Shown in pieces: positions 31,837-41,146 of a stretch of DNA of 64,000 nucleotides. The translations under genes and the position numbers were made by a program. The stretch is taken from NCBI GenBank assembly GCA_012274445.1, contig JAAROD010000011.1, positions 248,001 through 312,000 on the forward strand. The letters run 5' to 3'. The notes below the pieces were generated by a model that saw only the letters and a program-made list of their open reading frames with translations, ran no database searches and had not been told where the DNA came from. Numbering within the stretch: position 1 is the stretch's first letter; every line of letters starts with the position of its first letter. Source of the stretch: Sclerotiophoma versabilis (Eukaryota; Ascomycota; Dothideomycetes; Pleosporales; Didymellaceae).

Positions 31837-32454
31837 TCATCTGTCCTCTCGTCCATCTAACCAGCTTGTGCAATTGACACACCTCTTGGCCTTCTCGCTA
31901 ATATACTTCCGACAATACTTGCACTTCACCTGCTTCTTGACAATGTTGTCGCCACTGGTCCTGCTGTAAGTCATTGCGATGATCCACAGGCTCACTGCAA
32001 TGAGCAAAAATCTCAGAACTTTGTCGAAAAAGTTGCCATACGCTAGCACCAATGCTCCATCGTCCAGCGCTTGTTTGACAGTGTTGTAGCCAGTGCTTAT
32101 GGTGCCATTGTAGTGCGGTCCTTTATGCAGCACGGCGAACTTCTCGTCGAGGTTTCGGCTAAGGAAAGGTAGTAGTGAAATGACTGGGAGGATGATGTCG
32201 GACACAAGCGAATTTGCGCAGGCGGTAAATGCAGCAGCAAGACTGAGCGCCATTAGTACTACTACACTGGCACTTGCAGAAGCTAGAGTTTCTCTTGTAT
32301 AGGCGCAGACTTACATTAGCCCTACTGCTATTTCAAGCACGTTGTCGCGTAAAGCGAAATTGCTGAAGCTGTCCCAAGCTCTCAAAGTGTGTGCGCGTGC
32401 GCCATGCTCCAGCTCACGGAGTTGACGCTCTGTGTTTTCGTTGAGACGAGGCAT
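31837..32454 (-). CDS. mscL: Large-conductance mechanosensitive channel MscL, fungal type
   Basis: Homo-oligomeric membrane-tension-gated channel that releases solutes on hypo-osmotic shock in bacteria. Two exons, 32315-32454 and 31837-32242, joined across a 72-nt intron (gtaagt...ctcag), give 181 residues. After an amphipathic N-terminus (FSNFALRDNVLEIAVGLILA, partly TM1) comes the hallmark TM1 continuation AAAFTACANSLVSDIILPVI. A periplasm-like loop with a YNG motif follows, then TM2 in FFDKVLRFLLIAVSLWIIA. The C-terminus has a small putative zinc ribbon, C-K-Y-C, ten residues, then C-V-N-C, ending WLDGREDR; similar CxxC pairs end many bacterial MscL proteins. The membrane core and order of elements match the family closely. 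Location in the fungal cell (plasma membrane or organelle) is unknown. Such channels are rare in eukaryotes, suggesting ancient transfer from bacteria. Confidence 0.9.
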
Positions 32455-33783
32455 TTCAAGTTACTAGGAAGCCTGTGAAGAAAAGATCGTTGCTGGTAAG
32501 GGGGATGATGCAGGCAGTCGGCAATCGCGTGTGACGCGTCTACGTCATCGACGTGCGCTAAGTGACGAGTCATTACCAACGAACATCTAGGCTGACATTG
32601 CTTACATCGACCTTACCACAATATCAAGACTACCAATTTTACGACACAAAGCTATTCACTCTCAGCCCTGACTGGAATAGGTACCAAGATATCTATGCGA
32701 TCATCGGAACAGCTGCATCTTCCGCATCATCTACCTTGATAGGACGGATGCGAAAGGTGCGTGAAGATACCTGCGATATTTGCAGTCAAAACAAGCTCAA
32801 GCGTACGAAGCGATCGTTCCGAGTCTTCAATGCCGAGATCTATCACCATGCGTACGATTACTAGATGCCTGGTATTCTTCTTGCATGCCACCGAAGTTTG
32901 GTGAGCATTAGGATAAAGCCCACCAACGTCACGGCTGCGAGGAGGATCACATATCGATACACCCGAGCACTAGTTCATGCGACCCAAAGCTTCACCTAGT
33001 AAAGTCGGCCGTGTTGGTATCGCGAACTTGCGCAAGTCGGCTATGCTGCGCCAACGGGCACGTCGTCGGTACGGAGTTTGTTGTATACCATGCCGCCATG
33101 TAATCACAATGTCAAGCTAAGGGGCCACACAATGCGTCAAGAGGTCTCGAGGCCACTCCGGACTCTACGATTGGTTAAAAATGACCACAACCCATGTGAA
33201 TGCGGTATGACGGAAAGGGGTGCAGACGTGCCCACAAAGAGTACAATATTCATTTTGGTAGAAGATGAGATTCGAGAGAAGCAGTGGTGTCATCTGATAA
33301 AAACAAGAGATGGAATCACGAACACTCAAGCCTTCTGGCGTTGAAAGAGATTCTCCCTCTGCCCGCCGTTGTCTATCGCAATTGTGGAGACCGATGGTGT
33401 ATCTGGGACGCACCTTACCGTTTCTGGCGCATTCACCCTATCAGTTCCCTCGCGACATGATAACCGTGAGTTCGCGACGCTTCATCTACAGGGGAGTTTA
33501 GACAGAAACGATGCGTCGAGATCGAAACCGACATACCCTAGAACTGTTCCGCCGAATGATATGGCGACGCCAAAGCTTAACAGGGACAATCTCCGTCTGT
33601 AGTGTCGTCCATCGCGTGTACAACGAATGCGCTCCACTGAATTGCGAACAGCCCTGACAAATGGAACCTTGTGTGCTATGAAGGGCCGAGGAGCCAAGTA
33701 CCCAGGTATAAGTGGGCGTTGCCCAAGAGTCTTGTCGAAAGCTTGTCTTCCCAGCCACTGCACCTTCAGTAAGAGTTGGAATT
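32455..33783. other. Intergenic region between divergent mscL and PTR2 genes
   Basis: Holds the two presumed promoters. A plus-strand frame at 32562-32864 (100 codons) and one at 33369-33602 (77 codons) have no recognised features. Confidence 0.45.
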
Positions 33784-35658
33784 ATGGGTGAGCATCTGCG
33801 TTTCTCGAAGTCCGAGACGAATCACTAATGCCTCGCAGCCGCCATTCGTGACCCCCAGGAGAAGGATCTTGAGTCTGTAGCCACGTCCTCTCGTCACACC
33901 CAAACGACCGGGGACTACACTGCACCCACGACAGAAGAAGAAGCAACCTTGAGGAAGGTCGCTGGTGGAATCCCGCCTGTCGCATATCTGATCTGTATTG
34001 TTGAGCTTGCCGAGCGTGCGTCTTACTATGGCGCGAAGGGTGTCTTCAACAATTACATGCAGTTTCCTCTTCCCAAAGGAGGGAATGGAACGGGTGCTGT
34101 ACCAAAGAACAATCCAAACGGCCATGCCGGTGCACTGTTAGTTAAGGCACACATGAGCAATTAACGCGTTGCTAATCGAATGTAGAAACAAAGGTCTCCA
34201 GTTTGCATCGGCCATGACCATTCTCTTCACATTCTTGTCCTACACCATCCCAATCTTTGGCGCTTGGCTAGCTGATGCTAAGATTGGCCGCTTCAAGGGT
34301 ATCGTCTTGGGCGTTCTGATCGGGGGTCTTGCTCACGTCATCATGATTGGTGGGGCTGCACCTGCTCTGCTGAAGGCTGGCAAGGGTGTCGCACCCTTCT
34401 TGATCAGCTTTATCTTGCTCGCCATCGGTGCCGGTATCTTCAAGCCACTCGTCGCACCTACACTGCTCGATCAATATGAGCACCAGAAGCCTTACACCAA
34501 AATACTCAAGAGCGGAGAGAGGGTTATCATCGACCCAGAGACCACAATCCAGCGTATTCTGCTCATCTTCTACGGCTTTATTAATGTCGGAGCCTTCTTT
34601 GCGATAGCTACAACCTACGCAGAGAAGTACCTTGGCTTCTGGATCGCCTTCCTCCTTCCTGGCATCGTATACTTTCTGCTGCCAATCCTCCTGATCTTCA
34701 TGAACAGGCGCTTGATCAAGAAGCCCGCAGTAGGATCGGAGCTTGTGCAATTCTTTAAGATCATTGGTGCTGCGATCAAAGGCAATAAGGGCAAGCTCTG
34801 GGGCAAGGGTTACTGGGACGCAGCGCGACCTGCGACCCTCGCCGCTAAGGGACGCACTGTCACCTGGACTGATAAGTCTGTCGCTGATGTCTATCGTACA
34901 TTAGAGGCTTGCCAGATATTTTTGTACTTCCCTCTCTGGTACCTGAACGATGGCGGTATTGGTGCCGTTCAGTCTAACCAGGGCGCCGCCATGACGACTG
35001 AGGGTGTACCGAACGATTTGCTCAGCAACTTCAATCCGTTGACAATCATCGTCTTTACGCCCATTATCAGCCACGGTCTCTACCCTCTTCTCAGGCACTA
35101 CAACATCAAGTTTGGGCGTATCAACCGCATCACAACCGGTTTTATTATCGCAGCCATCTCTGGTGCTATAGGTGCTATCGTCCAGTGGCGCGTTTACAAG
35201 ACATCTCCCTGTGGCTACTACGCTTCGGAATGCGATGGAGTCTCGCCCATAACTATCTGGTGGCAGCTTCCTAACGTCATGCTGGGTTCTATCTCAGAGA
35301 TATTTGTCAACATCACTGGATATGAGTTGGCTTACGCTCGTGCTCCCCCTAACATGAAGTCAATTGTGATGGCTCTCTTCTTGTTTAACACCGCGCTTTC
35401 ACAAGCGCTCGCAGAACTCTTGACCCCTGCCATCAAGGACCCTCACCTTATTGTAAGTGTTTTCATTTTCAAAGACCTACCTTTGACTCGTACTGACCGG
35501 ATCTTCAGTGGGTCTGGGCTGGTCCTGCCATTGCTCTCGTTGTGCAGACTGTTATTTTCGTCTGGAGACATCGTGGGATCAATGACGATGAGTTCATGGT
35601 ATACGAGGATGAAGCACCGGTAGAGATTGTCCAAACTACTGACACGCGGAAGATATGA
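33784..35658 (+). CDS. PTR2: PTR2-type proton-coupled oligopeptide transporter
   Basis: Imports di- and tripeptides with protons across the plasma membrane (POT/PTR family). Four exons: 33784-33787 (only ATG plus G), 33839-34136, 34186-35452 and 35509-35658, introns of 51, 49 and 56 nt, total 572 residues. Family signatures are ELAERASYYGAKGVFNNYMQ in the first helix (the E-x-x-E-R-x-x-Y-Y motif), GAWLADAKIGRF (the G-x-x-x-A-D motif) and the PTR2 signature FYGFINVGAFFAI. About twelve hydrophobic segments are visible, with a large charged loop around residues 245-290 and a late extracellular Cys-containing loop (SPCGYYASECDGV). The last exon supplies the final helix WVWAGPAIALVVQTVIFVWR and a short acidic tail. 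The tiny first coding exon fixes the start, since no ATG in the second exon makes a full N-terminus. Confidence 0.93.
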
Positions 35659-36104
35659 AGGGCTATAATCAGCGATCTTCGAGGAACAAGACTGAGCATC
35701 ACGCAAGTATGTGGAGTAAGAGTAGAAATTGGACATCATTTCCCATCTTTTGTGTTGTGACAACCGCCAGCAATACCAACAACAAGCACGCTGCCGCTGT
35801 AAGCAACGCGAGGCAATCAAACTCTGTAGAGCCTCTCTTTGACAGCCCACAATCATGTGGGGGACTACATGGTTTACTCGGATCCGTCGCATACACGCCG
35901 AGACGACAGATGACAGCTCTGACAAAAGACAACCATCATGCATGCATAGACGTATCAGGTTTAGGACCACATGATCATAATTCATGTCTGTTCCCTATCA
36001 AAATCTTCATATCATAACCAAATTGAGTTCCAAGCCTTTTATGCAGAGTCCAAACGCCGTCGCAATGCAAAGCAAACATCACGCCACTCATGGTCAGAGC
36101 AGCC
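35659..36104. other. Short intergenic spacer between convergent genes
   Basis: About 446 bp between the PTR2 stop and the stop of the PLC-like gene. No gene or repeat seen. Confidence 0.6.
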
Positions 36105-37166
36105 TCACATACCGAAGCTAACAGCAACGACAACTGCTACTACCACCGCCAATAAACTTCCCTGCGCCCTGGCCACACCGCCCTCACTCTGTTCGGTCAA
36201 CGGCTCCGTGCTCAAACTCCTCCTCCCCGAGATGGACCCCGAAACACCGTTCGCAGCATCCACACTCGCAATTGCGGGCCCAACGTTGAAGAAATCAACC
36301 AGCACCGCCCACGGCGCCTTGCCATACACGCTGGTGCAGTTGCCGACACTCGCACCCAAGCTGCCATACCCCGTCTGCGCGTTCGTGGTGCTCGCGTATG
36401 TCTCATTGGGCGACTGGATCCCGAACAGCTGGTTCTCGTACAGGAAGTGGTTCATCAGGAACAAACGGCCGCCAGTAGAGCTAGTAGTCAGGCCCGAGGG
36501 ACGGTTCGGCGTGCAGGAGTAGTTGCTCGGGTTGATGTTCTCGTAGTCGTTCTCGAAGACGTATGTGAATTCGTCCATCAAGAAGGGGTACTGGGCCGAT
36601 GCTTCGCTGAGCGAGGCGACGAAGGTCATTAGGCGTGTGCCATTGCCGATCAGATTGTCGAGGGTGGGCCATGTTGTTGGTACACTGGTTGAGGGTGGGG
36701 TGTAGGCGTACTCAGAGATGCCGGAGGAGTTGAATTGCGCGCCTAGGTCGGAAGCGCTTGCAGAGTCCGCGTTTACGAGCAGGACGGTGACGACATCATT
36801 GGTGTTCCTATCCATCCAGGTCTTGATTGTCGATAGCCAGGACTCGAGGGTCCCAGCGTCGAGCAGATCGCACGAGCTGTGACAGAGGTGCCAAGCATCT
36901 GCGCCAGTACCATTATCACTCTTATGAACTTGCGCTGAGAGTAACCGTACACCGGCATCGAGCTGTGTTGTTGTGTCGTAGTAGTGGTTGCCTGAAGTAG
37001 AGAAGGATGTGTTCTTGTTACGCAGGAAGGGCGAGTCGTGCGCTCCGAGTTGTGTGATATTGTTGTATGCCCTCGAGCACAACGATGGCGAGTTGTTGCA
37101 TGCTGTTTGCGCGGTGGCGGTCGAGTAGAGGAGGGCAGATGCCGCCACTAAACCTCTGAAAAACAT
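36105..37166 (-). CDS. Secreted, probably GPI-anchored PLC-like phosphodiesterase
   Basis: Single-exon gene of 353 residues. It has a signal peptide (MFFRGLVAASALLYSTATAQ) and a PI-PLC X-like TIM-barrel domain starting with CNNSPSLCSRAYNNITQLGAHDS split over residues 22-45. The active-site-type His lies in LGAHDSP (near residue 42), and a second conserved His-Cys element, WHLCHSSCDLLDAGTLESWL, near 92. Further strands include VVTVLLVNADS and RLMTFVAS. Many N-glycosylation sequons (N-x-S/T) are present. The C-terminus ends in a hydrophobic segment (LLAVVVAVVVAVSFGM) preceded by a small-residue region, which fits a GPI-attachment signal. These proteins are common at the surface of ascomycetes; whether they cleave phosphoinositides is not established. 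The upstream 40 bp includes a TATA-like region, consistent with the start chosen. Confidence 0.87.
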   Translation of the reverse strand: MFFRGLVAASALLYSTATAQTACNNSPSLCSRAYNNITQLGAHDSPFLRNKNTSFSTSGNHYYDTTTQLDAGVRLLSAQVHKSDNGTGADAWHLCHSSCDLLDAGTLESWLSTIKTWMDRNTNDVVTVLLVNADSASASDLGAQFNSSGISEYAYTPPSTSVPTTWPTLDNLIGNGTRLMTFVASLSEASAQYPFLMDEFTYVFENDYENINPSNYSCTPNRPSGLTTSSTGGRLFLMNHFLYENQLFGIQSPNETYASTTNAQTGYGSLGASVGNCTSVYGKAPWAVLVDFFNVGPAIASVDAANGVSGSISGRRSLSTEPLTEQSEGGVARAQGSLLAVVVAVVVAVSFGM

Positions 37167-38350
37167 TTTGAGTGGAATGTGGGGGATGTGCTGAGGCGTC
37201 GAGTACAGGTATATAGATCGGCGGAGATTGCACGTTGAACAAAGAGGTCGTCAGTTACAAGCGAAGTCCAGAAGCGACAGTGGTCGTAGTCGTAAATCGT
37301 AAACTTCACAGAGAGCGAAATGGATCAAAAACGTCAAAGGCCATGGTAGCGGCAGTATTATAGGCAAACAGTGTCTCAGCACTCAAAGGTGGCACTGTCG
37401 TCAGCGTGGCTATCGCGTGCGTATCGCAGACAAATAGTGGAGCCAGTCGTCCTGCACACCACACATGCACAGCCCCAGAACCAAGAAGAAGTTTCAGGCG
37501 TCGTCAGCCTGCCAGCCGAACGCGCCGCGACACGTCCGAAACATGGAGCATCATGCGTTCTCTCAAATCCGATGGCAGGGTGCCAGGGCCCAAACGTCCC
37601 AGCAACGGCGCGTTGTCATCCGGATGGTTGGACTGTGGATGCAGTGTGGTTGGAGTGATGTCGAATAGTGGAGTTTGGGTGGACCCTGAGGCGCGTGTCT
37701 GTTTTTAGAGTGGCTGTATTCGCGTGGGCTTAGCGCCGATCAGTTCTGCACCACGCTGCTGCGGAGGCGTTGGAGGCGCCATTGTGCTTGTGCGCATCAA
37801 ACATAGGAATAGCAATAAAGCAGAGCCTCGCCCGCGTCGCGACGTGCTACCCTCCGTTGTGTGAAGGACTGCCCACCGTGTTGACCGACTAAGAACAGAT
37901 TTTCAGCGATCGTCGTTACTCCAGCCCCCACGAAAAGCCTCTCGTCTCCACTCCTCCACGTCAGCACTCGTTCAACGGTCAGTCTGCTCTTGGTGACCGC
38001 GTACGCTGTCATGATGCAATGCAGTTCATTTACACGACCTGGCGTGCATTTTCAGGCTGAGACCCGCTGCTAGTAGACATTCTGCCATTCAAATTGATCA
38101 CACAGCCCGCCGAATTCCTGGAGATAGGCGTCCGAGCAGGCAGATATGTATGGGGCAGGATGAGATTATCAGACGCACGTGCCATGTGGCACAGTAGTCG
38201 AGTCGAACGAGCGTTATGGCTCGTCATGCTTAAGATCTCTCCAACAGGATTTCAGTCTCTTTCACAATTCCGAAAGCTGTGTGCCTCCTTTCGCTCCTGT
38301 ACGGATTATTTCAGACCTCAGAGTAATTGGATAGGTCTGAAGCTAACCAG
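37167..38350. other. Intergenic, no gene seen
   Basis: Upstream region of the PLC-like gene. Short overlapping frames only. Confidence 0.5.
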
Positions 38351-39168
38351 TCATCTTTCATTTGACCCATTCTCATCGACCAGAGCAGGCCCACCCACTT
38401 CGTACTCGCTCGACAGAGCTTGCTTCTGCAGACAAAGCGGTACAGGGACGCCTAAGATGTAGTGAACCGTGTCCCCGAGCCTGGGTTTTAGTGAGTCAGT
38501 GCAACAATGACCTTTTTTGGTGACAAAGAGGAGTCCTTTGTCGCATATGCGCTGCTGGATCTTGATTTGCACTGCCGAATTGGCGTCTTCGAAGGCGCCG
38601 CGAACGATGGTCACGGCATGACTTGAATCTGGCCAGAGCAGTCCACACTGTTTTATTGCAGAGGCGTTAGGTGGACAGTCGAAGACAAGTCGGAACCATG
38701 AGTGAGCATGGTCATAGAAGCGGTCAGAGCGAGCGGACTGATAGCTTGCCAGCAAATTAGGCAAGACGTGAGCACAGAGACTGATAGTCTCCACGGCCCG
38801 GCGTAGATGCGGTCTACTCAGGTCCACATGCGCTCCGTCAATCCGCGTATCCTGTTCAGAGTGTTTAGGCAATTGTTTGTGATTGGTACATCGCAGCCGT
38901 TACAATTGATGGTGTGTCTGAGCATTGTGTCTTTGGCCCAACCATATGACCGTGCAGCATACTCCACGTTTCTGGTGCCGCGCCTCGTAAAACTGGCTAA
39001 TACAACAACATGAAGAATACCTTCAAGAGGATCCAGGTTACTATTTCTACACTGAGACGGGTGCAGTTCAAGAATGCGTACGGGCCCCGGAGTGTCGGTA
39101 ATAGAAAAGTTGCGATAGAACTCAGCGGTCGATTGTGTAGGCTCTGGTAGAGACCCTTTGAGTCTCAA
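38351..39168 (-). pseudogene. Collapsed heterokaryon-incompatibility (HET-domain) gene
   Basis: HET proteins trigger cell death after fusion of unlike individuals. The 5' part (39168 down to 38818, 116 residues) shows a HET start: PGPVRILELHPSQ, then a degraded YEALSY-WG-like block (VEYAARSYGWAKD) and CNGCDVPITNNCLNTLNRIR, and it stops just where the family has the W-(I/V)-D-A-x-C-I block. The 3' part (38872-38351, another frame, overlapping by 54 bp) looks like a HET C-terminus: RAVETISLCAHVLPNLLASY, then GLLFVTKKGH, RLGDTVHYILGVPVPLCLQ and a truncated final block. The whole middle, usually several hundred residues, is missing. I therefore read it as an internally deleted, frameshifted pseudogene. 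Alternative: two unrelated short genes, less likely given order and strand. Confidence 0.6.
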
Positions 39169-40262
39169 AGTTCCTAATGTAAGCGCGATTGCGTTAGGGC
39201 CCGATACTTGGGTAAGGTCATTCAGAAAGGTAGTTGACCATCCTTGTTCATTGCACGTTCGTCAGGGTCCAGGTGAGACGAAACATTCTTATGGCCGAAC
39301 AATATTTGAGCAGTTCCTCGAGGAAGCTTCCTTCGATGGTATACTCGGACTTGTGATCCGGATCATTGTCTATCTCTTGTTTGCGCCTCCATTGCACAAT
39401 ACGCTCGGCATGAACGATGCGAGTGCATAATAACAGCTGTGAAGTATGCCATGTTCCGTCGGGAGTCCGAAGGTTAGCGTGCAGGGTGAGACTGCCTGAC
39501 CAGTCCAATGAAATCTCACGACTTGTTTTGAAGTATGACATAGTCGCTCAGACGAAGAAGCTGGTGCAAAGTAAACAGAAACCGGGTGAAGCGACATGAG
39601 TGACCGGAAAGTGTGAACATAGCCCAGTCTAGGCATGGCTGAGGGACAATGTCAGCGCGGCTTGGAGCTCAGTTATCAAAAGCTCAGTTCTGCAGGGAAC
39701 ATCTGTCACGGTTTCACCAGACCGGGCAACACAGTAGGACAAACCACCCTAAGTGCCCAGGGGCGCAGCGCTGACGCGGTACAGCCTCTCGAACTATGGA
39801 CACGCATTCTCACCTTCTCATACAGAGAGTTGAGATCATCAGCGTGCTCACGAAAATTTGAGGTTTGGATCCAGGCTACTACCGCACTGCGTGACAACAG
39901 TTGTTACTTGAAAGCACAGACCTTCACTGTTATCGATACCCCGGGATCTCACCATTCCGGCGCGTCACAAGGGTCACACGCGTCGACACGACATTATCAC
40001 ACGTAGTACATAGCACCCAATATCAAGCCTCACCTTCCCACCGTGTGCTCTCTCGTATCTGTTGCTCACTCCAGGTCTCAATTGCCCCATGATCTCATCC
40101 CATTTATATCAACAGCAACACCACAAAAAGCTCTCGACTCGAACTGCGCATCCCCCTCAAACATCACAGTACTGAAGCAATCCACCCACCACTTACGCAC
40201 GCGCGAGCACACAACCATCGATAGCGCCTCACCCCCTCCACAAGCCCACCAACGACATCACA
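39169..40262. other. Intergenic, with one unexplained minus-strand frame
   Basis: A minus-strand frame at 39248-39541 encodes 97 residues of protein-like composition (for example LDWSGSLTLHANLRTPDGTW and LLLCTRIVHAERI). It lies upstream of the HET remnant on the same strand and may be another decayed piece, but no family is recognised. The part next to 40263 is the presumed promoter of the calycin-like gene. Confidence 0.35.
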
Positions 40263-40925
40263 ATGGCCTCGCCACCACGCATAACCCTCCGCCAACCCTC
40301 CACCTCGTCGACGCCCTCATCAGACACCCCTCTCACCCCACCCACACTCTCCTGGCTCCGCGGGCCATGGAATGTAACGCACAGCACGCTACCAATGTGG
40401 AAAAAGGCACGCAACGTACTGATCACATACACGCCCCTCGCGCACACGGGCAGCGCAGGCGGTCTGGGTCATAGCTCCGGCTCGCATATTGATGACCTCG
40501 TCACGTACCAGCCGCTGGACGCGAGCAAGAGCAAGATCTCAACGGTTAGAGGCGTAGATAAGCCGTTTCCTACGTCTCCGACCTCGCCCACCGCTCCGCC
40601 TCCAGCGACCAGTGAGGGGGAGGAACTAGCGAGCCTGGGCTATGCGTGGCGAGGGAAGGGCTGGCTTATGATTGCGTCGTCGAAATGGGAGATTTTGGGC
40701 TTTGGCGAGGAGCAAGGGACCGGGAATAGTTGGGTCGTGACGTATTTCGCAAAGACGCTGTTTACGCCCGCCGGTGTAGATTTCTACTCCAGGAAGGGGC
40801 AGTTACGCCCAGAGACGGCTGAGGGATTAAAAGAAGCTATCAAAGGGCTGGGCGGGGAGGTCGCGAAGCTAGGCGGCGAGCTTTTTGAGGTTGCGTATGA
40901 TGGAGAGCAAGAGAGGAAGGCATGA
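40263..40925 (+). CDS. Small calycin/lipocalin-like protein
   Basis: Single-exon gene of 220 residues. After a Ser/Thr/Pro-rich start the body reads like a fungal lipocalin-type barrel: SWLRGPWNVTHSTLPMWKKA, with the W near the barrel entrance, followed by alternating strand-like segments NVLITYTPL, DDLVTYQPL, KISTVRGVD, YAWRGKGWLMIASSKWEILG and SWVVTYFAKTLFTPAGVDFY. The C-terminus is a helix with Lys/Glu/Gly (RPETAEGLKEAIKGLGGEVA). The loop between the second and third strand groups is Pro/Ser/Thr-rich (SPTSPTAPPPATSEG). No signal peptide is present, so it is likely cytosolic. Such proteins may bind small hydrophobic ligands; none can be named. The start ATG lies in good context (cacaatggcc). 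The fold assignment is inferred from strand pattern and from memory of similar fungal proteins. Confidence 0.65.
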   Translation: MASPPRITLRQPSTSSTPSSDTPLTPPTLSWLRGPWNVTHSTLPMWKKARNVLITYTPLAHTGSAGGLGHSSGSHIDDLVTYQPLDASKSKISTVRGVDKPFPTSPTSPTAPPPATSEGEELASLGYAWRGKGWLMIASSKWEILGFGEEQGTGNSWVVTYFAKTLFTPAGVDFYSRKGQLRPETAEGLKEAIKGLGGEVAKLGGELFEVAYDGEQERKA

Positions 40926-41146
40926 ATTGGCGGGATTGGTGAGGAGAAATAAGGAGAGGTGATGAGTAGGATAAGGAAGGTAATGTCTAATGTTTAATGG
41001 GCTAGGAAGGAGGGGATACCCGAGGTTTTGTGCCTCAAAGGCGTTGCAGCTATCTAAGCGATTCTTCTAACAGGACGGTGCGATGCGGATTGATTTCTCA
41101 AAAAGCTAACCCATGTTTCTTCCTCGTATCGCATTTATCGACATCT

